NCBI GenBank assembly: GCA_964472015.1
Contig: CAYYIP010000001.1
Coordinates: forward strand, 145,146-209,145
Length of the DNA stretch: 64,000 nucleotides
Direction of reading: 5' to 3'
DNA from: JAAYTD01 sp964472015
Lineage (GTDB): Bacteria > Bacteroidota > Ignavibacteria > Kapaibacteriales > UBA2268
Below, in pieces: positions 28,839 through 38,224 of this stretch. Each line of letters starts with the position of its first letter. Positions within the stretch are counted from its first letter, which is position 1. Both the position numbers and the translations under genes were made by a program. Below the pieces are notes generated by a model. The model was not told where the DNA came from. It did no database searches and saw only the letters and a program-made list of their open reading frames with translations.

Positions 28839-30200
28839 CTATTTACCAAATATCTCATACATAGCATTTCTAACTTTATTAACTAAATGTATTTCAATAT
28901 TAAAATTTTGAGTTATTTTATTAGTATTAGGGATTAATATTTTTTCAAATCCTAGTTTTTGAACTTCTGCTAATCGTTGCTCAATAGCAGAAACAGGACG
29001 TATTTCCCCTGTTAATCCAATTTCTCCAACAAAAACTGTTTTAGAACTTAAAGGAATATCTTTTAATGATGAAATTAGTGCAGCTGCAATTCCAAGATCA
29101 CATGCAGAATCATTTAAATAAATCCCTCCTGCAATATTAACAAATACATCATTTTGACTAAATGAAAATCCAAAACGTTTTTCCAAAACCGCTATTATCA
29201 TTTGCAATCTACGCATATCAAATCCATTCACCGTACGTTGTGGCATTCCATAATTAGTAGCAGTAACTAAAGCCTGAACTTCAAGTAATATAGTTCTGGT
29301 ACCTTCTAAAGTTGTAACAATAGCAACTCCTGATTCATTTGCGTTAATTCCTGCTAAAAAAACATCTGACGGATTGTTAACCTCTTCTAAACCATTATTA
29401 GTCATTTCAAAAACACCAATTTCATTAGTCGACCCAAATCTATTTTTTTGACAACGTAATATACGATAAGAATAATTTTTATCACCTTCAAATTGTATAA
29501 CTGCATCCACTAAATGTTCTAATATTTTAGGCCCTGCTAATGTCCCCTCTTTTGTAATATGTCCTATTAAAAATATAGCTTTCCCAGTCTTTTTTGCCGT
29601 ATGCATAAAAAACATAGCACATTCACGTACTTGTGAAATACTTCCCGGCGTAGCATCAACTTTATCAGAAAATATTGCTTGTATAGAATCTATCACAACA
29701 ACTTGAGCATTACTTGACATAATAGCATCATTAATATTTTCAGCATTCGTTTCTGCTAATAATTGCAAGTTATCATCAATATTTTTAATACGATTCGAAC
29801 GATATTTAATTTGTTTTAAAGATTCCTCTGCGGTTACATATAATGGATTAAATTCTATGATATTTGCACACATTTGTAATAAAAGTGTAGATTTGCCTAT
29901 TCCCGGATCTCCACCTATCAATATCAAAGACCCTTGTATTATTCCACCACCTAATACTCTATCAAATTCTTCTATCCCTGTTGATATTCTATACTCTTGT
30001 TCAGTCGATACATCTGCTAATTTTACTATCTGCCCTTTTGTATTTTCTTTTATACATTCTAATTTTTTTTGCTTTAATGAAACAATAGTTTTTGCTGTCT
30101 CTATAAAAGTATTCCACTCATTACACGAAGGACAACGACCCTGCCAACGATTTACTTCTGCACCACAATTATTACATATATATATAAGTTTTTCTTTCAT
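28839..30200 (-). CDS. radA: DNA repair protein RadA
   Basis: RecA-like branch-migration ATPase of recombinational repair. It is 453 residues: an N-terminal zinc finger (ICNNCGAEVNRWQGRCPSCNEW), Walker A GGDPGIGKST, the RadA-specific KNRFG motif (CQKNRFGSTNEIG) and a Lon-like C-terminal domain (FVNIAGGIYLNDSACDLGIAAALIS, then FVGEIGLTGEIRPV). It is the last gene of a recN-WG-panB-cytochrome-radA run with 27-42 base gaps. Confidence 0.97.
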   Translation of the reverse strand: MKEKLIYICNNCGAEVNRWQGRCPSCNEWNTFIETAKTIVSLKQKKLECIKENTKGQIVKLADVSTEQEYRISTGIEEFDRVLGGGIIQGSLILIGGDPGIGKSTLLLQMCANIIEFNPLYVTAEESLKQIKYRSNRIKNIDDNLQLLAETNAENINDAIMSSNAQVVVIDSIQAIFSDKVDATPGSISQVRECAMFFMHTAKKTGKAIFLIGHITKEGTLAGPKILEHLVDAVIQFEGDKNYSYRILRCQKNRFGSTNEIGVFEMTNNGLEEVNNPSDVFLAGINANESGVAIVTTLEGTRTILLEVQALVTATNYGMPQRTVNGFDMRRLQMIIAVLEKRFGFSFSQNDVFVNIAGGIYLNDSACDLGIAAALISSLKDIPLSSKTVFVGEIGLTGEIRPVSAIEQRLAEVQKLGFEKILIPNTNKITQNFNIEIHLVNKVRNAMYEIFGK

Positions 30201-30227
30201 AACAACAACAAAAAAGATACATTAAAA

Positions 30228-30635
30228 TTAATTATTAATAGCACCTAAATTTATCCAATTTTTAATTCCTTTTATATGATTCTCTTTTATATTACCACGA
30301 TAAAAATAAGTAAAATGAGGTAATTCCTCTTCTAATATCTGTACAAATCTACTACCTTTTGCATTTCCCGGAACAATAAAACCACCTGTTTCAAATAAAG
30401 TCCAATATTCAGTAAAAGCATATCCTCCTGCTCTATTATAATCACTATGACAAGGAGAATATGAACAATTTAACGAAAGAAAAGGTTTTACATGATGCAT
30501 ATAACTAACATTCTCGTCTGGAAAAACTATATCTTCACCTCCAGTAGTCCAAGAACATGCAGATATTATAATACAAGTAATTAAAGAAAAAAATAGAAAA
30601 AATAAAATTATTCTTATTCTATATTTTATATTCAT
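30228..30635 (-). CDS. Small lipoprotein with cytochrome c-like CX4CH motif
   Basis: 135 residues. It is a lipoprotein (lipobox IISAC, C27). C57-SYSP-C62-H63 is a CX4CH motif where ordinary c-type haem sites have CXXCH, and the C-terminus GIKNWINLGAINN resembles the terminal helix of small outer-membrane-associated cytochrome c domains. Residues between (YWTLFETGGFIVPGNAKGSRFVQIL) fit the same fold. It may bind haem through the wider motif or be a degenerate domain. It is tightly packed between panB and radA (27-base gaps each side). Confidence 0.6.
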   Translation of the reverse strand: MNIKYRIRIILFFLFFSLITCIIISACSWTTGGEDIVFPDENVSYMHHVKPFLSLNCSYSPCHSDYNRAGGYAFTEYWTLFETGGFIVPGNAKGSRFVQILEEELPHFTYFYRGNIKENHIKGIKNWINLGAINN

Positions 30636-30662
30636 AGTTTTATATTCATATATTGATAATCA

Positions 30663-31490
30663 CTAATAGCTTTCTTTATCAGTTGGAAAATTCTCATTTA
30701 TAACGTCTTTTAAATAATTTTCAACAGCACTTTTTATTACACTATATAATCCAGCATAATGTCTTACAAATCTTGGTTTAAAATTTATATTAATTCCCAA
30801 CATATCTGCATATACAAGAATTTGTCCATCGCAAAATCTACCTGCTCCTATTCCTATTATAGGAATAGATAAATTTTCAGAAATATTTTTCCCTAATTCT
30901 GCAGGAATTTTTTCAAGAACAATAGCAAAAACACCAGCATCTTCAAGTTTTAAAGCATCATCAAAGATTTTATCTGCTTCAGCTTTATCTATACCACGTG
31001 CTCTATAAGTCCCAAACTTATTTATACTTTGAGGAGTTAGACCTAAATGTCCAAGAACAGGGATGCCTATCTCGGTCATACTTCTAACAGCACTCAAAAT
31101 CTGTATAGAACAACCTTCTAATTTAACAGCATCACAACCTGTTTCTTTCAGTAAACGTCCAGCATTACTTAGGGCTTCACTAGGACTAACTTGATAAGAC
31201 ATAAAAGGCATATCTGCAACTATTAAAGGACGCTTAGCACCTGAAACAACAGCCTTTGTATGATATATCATTTCTTCCATTGTAACCGATAAAGTTGTTT
31301 CCTTCCCTTGTACAATGTTAGCAAGTGAATCACCTACAAGAATTAAATCTACACCGGCTTCTTCAAAAATACGCGCAAATAAAGCATCATAAGCTGTAAT
31401 ACAACAAATTTTTTTCCCTTGTATTTTCATTTCTCTTAAACGCTCTGTAGTTACTGCACTTTTACGAGATTTATCATCTAAATAATTCAT
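30663..31490 (-). CDS. panB: 3-methyl-2-oxobutanoate hydroxymethyltransferase
   Basis: First committed enzyme of pantothenate synthesis: transfers a hydroxymethyl group from methylenetetrahydrofolate to alpha-ketoisovalerate. 275 residues with the family motifs AYDALFARIFEEAGVDLILVGDSLANIVQG, MPFMSYQVSP, VKLEG, GHLGLTPQSIN and IGIGAGRFCDGQILVYAD. panC and panD are not in the window, so the pathway genes are scattered. It is cotranscribed with a WG-repeat gene and radA. Confidence 0.96.
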   Translation of the reverse strand: MNYLDDKSRKSAVTTERLREMKIQGKKICCITAYDALFARIFEEAGVDLILVGDSLANIVQGKETTLSVTMEEMIYHTKAVVSGAKRPLIVADMPFMSYQVSPSEALSNAGRLLKETGCDAVKLEGCSIQILSAVRSMTEIGIPVLGHLGLTPQSINKFGTYRARGIDKAEADKIFDDALKLEDAGVFAIVLEKIPAELGKNISENLSIPIIGIGAGRFCDGQILVYADMLGININFKPRFVRHYAGLYSVIKSAVENYLKDVINENFPTDKESY

Positions 31491-31520
31491 AAGTAATTAT
31501 TATTTATTAATTTTTAACAT

Positions 31521-32678
31521 TTATTTATATTTAAATATTTTTTTAGAACAAATTTGTCTATACTTATTTTTTGAAAAAATAGTAAATACTTTTTCTCCTT
31601 TTTTATTTATATAATATACTTCATCATTCTTCCATACTTGAGCTAATCCAAACTTAAAACTTTTTGCATAATCAAATTCATTTTTTATAATAAGTTTACC
31701 TGTTTTATTTATAAAACCAAATTTACAACCTAAATAAACAACTGCTAATCCTTCTGAAAATGATTTAGCATATTTAAAATCAATAGGAATAACAATTTTT
31801 GAGTTGCTATCAATAAAACCATATTTTAAATCTTTACTTACTAGCGCTAATCCTTCTGAAAAATCTTCCGCTTTATTATAATCTGGAAAAACTATATATT
31901 TACCTGTCTTATCTATAAATCCATAATATTCACCGTCATATACTCTAGCTCTATTTTCAATAAAATTATAAGCATATTTAAATTTTTCAGGAAATATAAC
32001 CTTGCCAGTTTTATCTATAAAAGTATAAACAGTATCTTCTTTTGTTAATTTTACAGCTGCAATTCCATCTTGAAATAAAGTAGCATCAATAAAATCAATA
32101 TCAAACAAATTACTACCATCTTTCGAAATAAATTTATATTTTATACTATCAAGAACTAATGCAGCACCATCAGAAAATGTTGATGCATAACGATATTGTG
32201 GATTTATAACAATATCACCTTCCATATTTACATAACCATATTTAAAATCATAAGCATACTCAAATGTTTTAAATAACCTTTTATATATAACAAGTCCTTC
32301 TGACAATCCACTAATAAAATTATCATCAGGTGCAAATATATAATTACCTTTATCATTAACTAAAGCATATTTATAACCATTATTAAAAAACAACCATTTT
32401 TTCGGTATTTTTACAGTAACTGAACCATTTAAAAAATGTGACCACATAGGAAGCACAAAATCAACAAAAGATTTTCCATTTACATTATATTCAATAAAAT
32501 CAAGTTCTGCTTCATACTTACAAGGAATAACAATTTTTCCAGTAGAATCAATATAACCTATATTATTACTTTTAAAAACAGGTAATAATTGTGCAAATAA
32601 ATTATTTTGCAATAGATAACAAAATAATAACATTAAAAACATATTTAATATCTTATTCGGTTTTATTTTTATTCTCAT
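31521..32678 (-). CDS. Exported WG-repeat protein
   Basis: 385 residues with a signal peptide (ILNMFLMLLFCYLLQNNLFA) and about seven WG (KWG) beta repeats of the form YGFIDKTGKYIVFPDYNKAEDFSEGLALV. Examples are YGYVNMEGDIVINPQYRYAS, YGFIDSNSKIVIPIDFKYAK and FGFINKTGKLIIKNEFDYAK. These repeats form an all-beta scaffold; ligand unknown. It lies between recN (42-base gap) and panB (30-base gap). Confidence 0.85.
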   Translation of the reverse strand: MRIKIKPNKILNMFLMLLFCYLLQNNLFAQLLPVFKSNNIGYIDSTGKIVIPCKYEAELDFIEYNVNGKSFVDFVLPMWSHFLNGSVTVKIPKKWLFFNNGYKYALVNDKGNYIFAPDDNFISGLSEGLVIYKRLFKTFEYAYDFKYGYVNMEGDIVINPQYRYASTFSDGAALVLDSIKYKFISKDGSNLFDIDFIDATLFQDGIAAVKLTKEDTVYTFIDKTGKVIFPEKFKYAYNFIENRARVYDGEYYGFIDKTGKYIVFPDYNKAEDFSEGLALVSKDLKYGFIDSNSKIVIPIDFKYAKSFSEGLAVVYLGCKFGFINKTGKLIIKNEFDYAKSFKFGLAQVWKNDEVYYINKKGEKVFTIFSKNKYRQICSKKIFKYK

Positions 32679-32720
32679 ATTAATGTTATTAAAAATTCTA
32701 TTTATATACTTTTTTATTAA

Positions 32721-34445
32721 TTAAATATTTATCAACTCTTTAGCACTTTCAATAGAAGATATTGACAATTGTTCTCCACTTAACAATTTTGCTATTTCTT
32801 TTACTTTATCATTATAGTTTAATAACTTTGCAGAAGTTGTAATTATATTATTTATTTCAGACTTAGATATAACAATACATTGATCACCTAGTGCAGCTAT
32901 CTGAGGTAAATGTGTAACAGATAAAATTTGATGATAATGAGATAATTCACGCATTACTATACCAACTTTTTGTGCAACACGTCCACTTATCCCTGTATCA
33001 ATTTCGTCAAAAATTAAAATCGGCGTATTATCTGCCTCTGCAATAACAGACTTCAATGCCAACATAACACGAGAAATTTCACCACCAGATGCAATATCAA
33101 TTATTGGTGCTGCAGGAATTCCTTTATTTGTAGAAAGATAAAATTCTATTGTATCCATTCCGTTAGAATTAACTTTTATATACTCTTTAGATTCACTATC
33201 ATAAATAATTACATTTCTATTAGAAATAAAATCTTCATATGTAACAACTTCTCTATTAAATTTAATTTTAAATATTGCATCATTAATACACAGCTCATCT
33301 AATTTATTTAAAACTTTTTCTTCTAAAAATTTAGCAGCCTTTACTCGTTCTTTATGTAAACTTAACACCAAATTAGCAAGAACGGATTTTACTTCCTGTA
33401 TTTTTATATCTATTTTTTTTATTTCTATATCAAAATTTTCAACAGAATATAATTTTTCTTCTAAATTTTTCTTTAATTCTAAAATTTCTGATATTTCACC
33501 ATACTTATTTTTTAACTTACTAAGTTGCTGTAATCTATTACGTATTTTGTCTATTTTTATAGAATTAAATTCTATATTATCACAATAATCCTTAACAAAT
33601 TTTAACGTTTCATTAATAGTTATTAATGCGGAATTAAATTCTTCTATATAAGTTTTAAAACTACTATCAACATTATTTAATTCAATAAGTATTTTTTTAG
33701 CTTCTACAAATTTAGCATAAGCACTATCATCGTAACTATCAAGTAAATTTAAAACATTATTAGATATTGAAAATAAATATTCAGCATTTTCTAATAATTT
33801 TAATTCATTATATAGAGTTTTATCCTCATCTAATTTAGGAGAAACCGAAATAATATCTTTTAATTGTTCTTTCCATAAACTTTGTTGATTTAGTATATTT
33901 TGTTTATTAGAAATTAATGTATTAAACTTAAATAGTAGTTCCTGAATTTTAATATACTCATTATAAATCTCGTTTTTTATAGTTTTATTGTCTACTAAAG
34001 AATCTAATATTAATAACTGATTGTTTACATTAAATAATTTTTGTTGTGAATTTTGTCCATGAAAATCAACTATTGTATTACTATACTCTTTCAACATAGA
34101 AAGTGTTACCGGCGTATCATTAATAAAGCATCTAGAATTCCCTTTAATAGAAATTTCACGTCTAATAATTAATTCATTATCTTCAATATCAAAATTTGCC
34201 TCTTTTAGTTTATTTAAAATAAAGGAATCATTTTGTAACGAAAAATAAGCTTCTACAATAGCCTTTTTAGCACCTTGACGTATTAAGTTAGGAGAAGCTT
34301 TGTCACCAAACAATAACATAATAGCATCAATTATAATTGATTTACCTGCTCCAGTCTCACCTATAAATATATTTAATCCTTTATTAAGATTTATATCAAT
34401 TGTATCAATTATTATAAAATTATTTATTATTAATCTAGTTAACAT
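32721..34445 (-). CDS. recN: DNA repair protein RecN
   Basis: SMC-like ATPase that aids double-strand break repair. 574 residues: Walker A FIGETGAGKSIIIDA near residue 29, a long central coiled coil, then the C-terminal ATPase part with DIASGGEISRVMLALKS and ILIFDEIDTGISGRVAQKVG. Length and domain order are normal. First gene of the recN-to-radA run; a TAATTTTG element lies 69 bases upstream. Confidence 0.97.
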   Translation of the reverse strand: MLTRLIINNFIIIDTIDINLNKGLNIFIGETGAGKSIIIDAIMLLFGDKASPNLIRQGAKKAIVEAYFSLQNDSFILNKLKEANFDIEDNELIIRREISIKGNSRCFINDTPVTLSMLKEYSNTIVDFHGQNSQQKLFNVNNQLLILDSLVDNKTIKNEIYNEYIKIQELLFKFNTLISNKQNILNQQSLWKEQLKDIISVSPKLDEDKTLYNELKLLENAEYLFSISNNVLNLLDSYDDSAYAKFVEAKKILIELNNVDSSFKTYIEEFNSALITINETLKFVKDYCDNIEFNSIKIDKIRNRLQQLSKLKNKYGEISEILELKKNLEEKLYSVENFDIEIKKIDIKIQEVKSVLANLVLSLHKERVKAAKFLEEKVLNKLDELCINDAIFKIKFNREVVTYEDFISNRNVIIYDSESKEYIKVNSNGMDTIEFYLSTNKGIPAAPIIDIASGGEISRVMLALKSVIAEADNTPILIFDEIDTGISGRVAQKVGIVMRELSHYHQILSVTHLPQIAALGDQCIVISKSEINNIITTSAKLLNYNDKVKEIAKLLSGEQLSISSIESAKELINI

Positions 34446-34648
34446 TATTATAAAACCAAAATATATTATTTTTTAATAATTCGTATAATTTTAATTCAAA
34501 TATTTTAAAAATACAAAATTACAATGTAATTTAATTAATTTTTATATGATTTTTTTACTTTTTATTATTTTATTCTATAAAACAATTTTACTTTACAATC
34601 AATTTATAAATATAATAAAAAAATTAATTAAAAAATAAGAACTAAAAA

Positions 34649-34851
34649 ATGAACTAAATATTATATTATTATATTATTAATTTTAATTATTTTTAATAAT
34701 TGCATTATGTAATGGTAATAAAAAAACAGTTAACTCAACATATAAGAATTTAGAATTATACATAAGATATAAGACCTATACAAATGTAAATTTAAAATTA
34801 GAATTACCTTCTAAATATAATGAAACTTCAAATAATACTTATATAATTTAA
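34649..34851 (+). pseudogene. Decayed small lipoprotein gene (frameshifted)
   Basis: An ATG at 34649 opens MN then hits a stop, but dropping one base at about 34655 gives MNKYYIIILLILIIF, a typical lipoprotein signal. A second shift near 34695-34700 enters a frame reading IALCNGNKKTVNSTYKNLEL and continuing open to TAA at 34849-34851. The pieces together look like a small lipoprotein of about 65 residues broken by two single-base changes in A/T runs. Only the window sequence supports this; a chance open stretch cannot be excluded. Confidence 0.4.
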
Positions 34852-34908
34852 ATAGAAAATTTATTAACCAATAGCCTCTTATCTAGAAACAAAATAAAAA
34901 AATATTTA

Positions 34909-34959
34909 TAAAAAAAGAGACATATACATATATTTATATGTTTTATGTCTCTTTTTTTA
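34909..34959 (-). terminator. Hairpin terminator of purH
   Basis: 16-base perfect outer arms (34909-34924, 34944-34959) including AAAGAGACAT, with a smaller inner palindrome in the loop. On the minus strand it runs into TTTTTTTATAAATATTTTT, 14 bases after the purH stop. Confidence 0.85.
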
Positions 34960-34972
34960 ATTAACTTGCTCA

Positions 34973-36517
34973 CTAATGTCTAAAATGCCTCATTCCAGTA
35001 AATACCATTGCAATATTGTTTTCATTTGCTACATCAATAACTTCTTTATCACGAATTGATCCTCCCGGTTGAATAACTGCTTTGGCTCCTGCTTTAACCG
35101 CTTCCATTAGAGCATCTGCAAAAGGGAAAAAAGCATCAGAAGCTAATACAGAATTATTTAAATCTAGTTTTTCAATTACAGATTTTTCAACAGCAATACG
35201 AGAAGAATCAACTCTTGACATTTGACCTGCACCAATACCTAAAGTTCTATCTTTCTTAGCATAAACAATAGCATTTGATTTTACATGCTTAGCAACTTTC
35301 CACGCAAAAATTAGTGCTTCCATTTCTTCATTTGATGGCGCACGCTCTGTAACAACTTTTAGTTCATCTTTATAGAGCAAAGTATCTGCTTTTTGATATA
35401 ACATTCCATCAGGAATAGATTTAAATGTATAATCTATTGATTTTTTAATATTTTCAAAATTAGCAACTATTAAACGTCTATCTTTTTTCTTTGTTAAAAT
35501 TTCTAATGCTTCTGAAGTAAAATTACTAGCTATAATAACTTCTAAAAACAAAGAATTTACTTCTGTAGCAAACTCTTTATCAATCACACCGTTAACAGCA
35601 ACAATACCACCAAAAGGTGATACAGTATCAGTTGCAAACGCTAATTTATATGCATCAACAAAATTATCAGCTGAAGCAACACCACAAGGATTAGAATGTT
35701 TTACAATAGCAACAGTTGGTTTTTCAAATTCTAATATTAATTCAGTAACAGCACTTATATCCACTACATTATTATATGATAACTCTTTACCATGTAATTT
35801 TATAAATTGCTTAGAAAAATTACCATAAATTGCAGCAGGTTGATGAGCATTTTCTCCATATCTACAATCTTGAACTTTTTTATAAGACATTGTGATTGTT
35901 TCTGGAAATTCAATATTATTTATTTTATTAAAATATTTTGCTATTAAAGCATCATAAGCAGCAGTATAATTAAATACTTCACCAGCTAACTTAACTCTAA
36001 ATGTCTCAGGAATTGTACAATTTTTATTAATATAATTAATAACAGATTGATAATGATTAGGATTTACTACTACTGCAGTCCATTTATAATTTTTAGCTGC
36101 CGAACGTAACATAGTAGGTCCACCTATATCAATATTTTCTATTAACTCTTCATGTAAAACATCAACTTTTTCTAAAGTCTTTTCAAATGGATATAAATTA
36201 ACAACTACTAAATCAATAGAATTAATATTAAGTTCTTCTATCTGTTTTATATGAGCATTATTTCCTAAATCAGCTAATAAACCAGCATGAATCATAGGAT
36301 GTAAAGTTTTTACTCTTCCATTTAATATTTCGGGAAAGTTTGTTAATTCAGTTACACTTTTAGCAGGTATATTATTTTCTTTCAATAATTTTTCAGTACC
36401 ACCTGTAGAATAAATAATAATACCTAAATTATTTAATTGTCTAGCAAATTCAACTATTCCTGTTTTATCAGAAACAGATATTAATGCAGTTTTTATTTTA
36501 TATTCGTCTGCAATCAT
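34973..36517 (-). CDS. purH: Bifunctional AICAR transformylase/IMP cyclohydrolase
   Basis: Catalyses the last two steps of IMP synthesis. 514 residues: an N-terminal cyclohydrolase domain (ALISVSDKTGIVEFARQL, IYSTGGT, LNGRVKTLHPMIHAG, VNLYPFEKT, NIDIGGPTMLRSAAKN) and a C-terminal transformylase domain (YGENAHQPAAIYG, VKHSNPCG, DTVSPFGGIVAVNG, SDAFFPFADALMEAVKAG, IQPGGSIRD). Complete and of normal length. It has its own terminator and is preceded by the ymdB-like gene (53-base gap). Confidence 0.98.
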   Translation of the reverse strand: MIADEYKIKTALISVSDKTGIVEFARQLNNLGIIIYSTGGTEKLLKENNIPAKSVTELTNFPEILNGRVKTLHPMIHAGLLADLGNNAHIKQIEELNINSIDLVVVNLYPFEKTLEKVDVLHEELIENIDIGGPTMLRSAAKNYKWTAVVVNPNHYQSVINYINKNCTIPETFRVKLAGEVFNYTAAYDALIAKYFNKINNIEFPETITMSYKKVQDCRYGENAHQPAAIYGNFSKQFIKLHGKELSYNNVVDISAVTELILEFEKPTVAIVKHSNPCGVASADNFVDAYKLAFATDTVSPFGGIVAVNGVIDKEFATEVNSLFLEVIIASNFTSEALEILTKKKDRRLIVANFENIKKSIDYTFKSIPDGMLYQKADTLLYKDELKVVTERAPSNEEMEALIFAWKVAKHVKSNAIVYAKKDRTLGIGAGQMSRVDSSRIAVEKSVIEKLDLNNSVLASDAFFPFADALMEAVKAGAKAVIQPGGSIRDKEVIDVANENNIAMVFTGMRHFRH

Positions 36518-36570
36518 TATAACAATCCATTAAATTTTTATTTTTTTTACTATTTACTAATTATTATTTT

Positions 36571-37386
36571 TTAGTTATCAATTACATTTTTACAGAATTC
36601 TGGATATATAAATCTTTCTATACTCAATGCCTGCCCACTTACAACATCAATATCAATACTAACTCCACATATATGAATATCTTCAGTTGCAGGAATAAAT
36701 CTATAAGCTGTTTGATTAATATATCTATTCAAAGCAACTTTTTTATCCATTCCCAGAACTGAATCATAAGGTCCTGACATACCACTATCTGTAATATATG
36801 CTGTTCCCTTTGGTAAAATTTGTTCATCTGCTGTTTGAATATGCGTATGTGTACCTATTATTGCACTTACACTTCCATCTAAATGCCATCCCATAGAAAC
36901 TTTTTCACTTGTAGCTTCTGCATGAAAATCTACTATTATAATATTCGTATCACTCTTACTATGTATATTTTCAATAGTATTATTCACAGTGCGGAAAGGA
37001 CAATCTATTGTTTGCATATACATTCTACCTTGTATTTGTAAAACAGCAATATCAATATCGAATATCTTATGTTTAACAATAGCAAATCCTCTCCCAAGAT
37101 TCCCTGGCGGATAGTTCATTGGTCTAATAATTCTTTTATCTTCTTTTAATAATGGTTTAGAAGCCCAATTATCCCAAATATGGTTCCCCGTTGTAATAAC
37201 GTCAACTCCTATATCAAATAATTTATTAGCTTCTATTTCCGTAATACCTTTACCATTACAAACATTTTCACCATTAACAACTATAAAATTAGAAGAATAA
37301 TGCTTTTTTATGTTTTCTAAATTTTTACAAACAAACTCTAAACCTGGGAACCCAACAATATCTCCAATAAACAATAACTTAACCAT
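36571..37386 (-). CDS. YmdB-type metallophosphoesterase
   Basis: 271-residue calcineurin-like phosphoesterase of the YmdB family (2',3'-cyclic-nucleotide phosphodiesterase in Bacillus). Metal-site motifs: LLFIGDIVGFPG (residues 4-15), VVNGENVCNGKG, TTGNHIWDN, DFHAEATSEK and IGTHTHIQTAD. It starts five bases after the SDR reductase ends, so the two are almost certainly on one transcript. Its cellular substrate here is unknown. Confidence 0.9.
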   Translation of the reverse strand: MVKLLFIGDIVGFPGLEFVCKNLENIKKHYSSNFIVVNGENVCNGKGITEIEANKLFDIGVDVITTGNHIWDNWASKPLLKEDKRIIRPMNYPPGNLGRGFAIVKHKIFDIDIAVLQIQGRMYMQTIDCPFRTVNNTIENIHSKSDTNIIIVDFHAEATSEKVSMGWHLDGSVSAIIGTHTHIQTADEQILPKGTAYITDSGMSGPYDSVLGMDKKVALNRYINQTAYRFIPATEDIHICGVSIDIDVVSGQALSIERFIYPEFCKNVIDN

Positions 37387-37391
37387 TAAGA

Positions 37392-38189
37392 CTATTCTGC
37401 AAAATTGACAATATTTTCACCACCATCTACTGCAATCGTCTGACCATTTATAAAATAATAGTCTTTGTTAGAAAGCATTAGTATAGCACTAGCTACTAGT
37501 TCTGGAGTGGTATTATGTTTAAAAGGATTATAATCTTTAGTACGTTTAAACATACTTTCAAAACCAGGTATTTTACGTGCAGCTGGAGTATCTGTTACAC
37601 CTGCCAATATAGCATTAGATGAAACTTTATAGGGACCAAGTTCAATAGCTAATTGTCTAATATAAGTCTCTAAAGCTGCTTTAGCCGCTGATACTGCACC
37701 ATAACCTGTAGTTACACGTGTAGAACCAATACTTGTCATAGCAAATATCTTTGCATTTTCTGCAAACAAATTATTTTTTAAACAATCTTGTGCCCAATAT
37801 ACAAGTGAATTAGCCATAACATCCAAAGTCATCTCTAGTTGTTTCTGTGTAATCATTTCATTTGCATCTTTACTAAAAAAAGGTTTGAGAGATCCAAATG
37901 CCATTGAATGAAGCATCATTCTTAAAGAATTAGATTTTTCTTTCTCTTTTATATATTTGATAATCTCTGCACGACATTCAGGTGAAGCAGCATTTTGATT
38001 AAAAAATGTTGCATTAATACCTAAGTTTTCTAATTCTAAACGAAACTCTTCTATATCTTGTTTTGCCTTTCCTATATCAAGATGTACACCATAAATATCA
38101 TACCCTTCTCTTGCAAAAATATTTGCAACTGCTTTACCAAAGCCACTTGAAACACCTAAAATTAATACATATTCATTTTTTCTTTTCAT
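37392..38189 (-). CDS. SDR-family reductase resembling enoyl-ACP reductase FabL/FabI
   Basis: 265-residue short-chain dehydrogenase. The cofactor loop is GVSSGFGKA (12-20) and the active site is Y163 with K170, a Y-x6-K spacing typical of enoyl-ACP reductases rather than the Y-x3-K of ordinary SDRs. AAKAALETYIRQLAIELGPYKVSSNAILAG and the C-terminal YYFINGQTIAVDGG also fit FabL/FabI. It could supply the last reduction of fatty-acid elongation. Another SDR role is possible since no fab genes are adjacent. It lies between tpx (35-base gap) and ymdB. Confidence 0.7.
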   Translation of the reverse strand: MKRKNEYVLILGVSSGFGKAVANIFAREGYDIYGVHLDIGKAKQDIEEFRLELENLGINATFFNQNAASPECRAEIIKYIKEKEKSNSLRMMLHSMAFGSLKPFFSKDANEMITQKQLEMTLDVMANSLVYWAQDCLKNNLFAENAKIFAMTSIGSTRVTTGYGAVSAAKAALETYIRQLAIELGPYKVSSNAILAGVTDTPAARKIPGFESMFKRTKDYNPFKHNTTPELVASAILMLSNKDYYFINGQTIAVDGGENIVNFAE

Positions 38190-38224
38190 TTTATTAAGAC
38201 CTCTTTTTTTACAATATTATAAAT

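Larger units (their letters stand above)
34446..34972. other. 527-base intergenic region between purH and recN
   Basis: No intact gene is seen. Next to recN is a minus-strand TAATTTTG element (34514-34521). The middle holds a plus-strand frameshifted lipoprotein-like remnant (34649-34851). The end next to purH holds its terminator (34909-34959). Confidence 0.7.

Noticed and set aside
34649..34851. Programmed frameshifting to express the lipoprotein-like remnant
   Set aside because: Two shifts are needed and no slippery heptamer or stimulatory structure is visible; decay is simpler.
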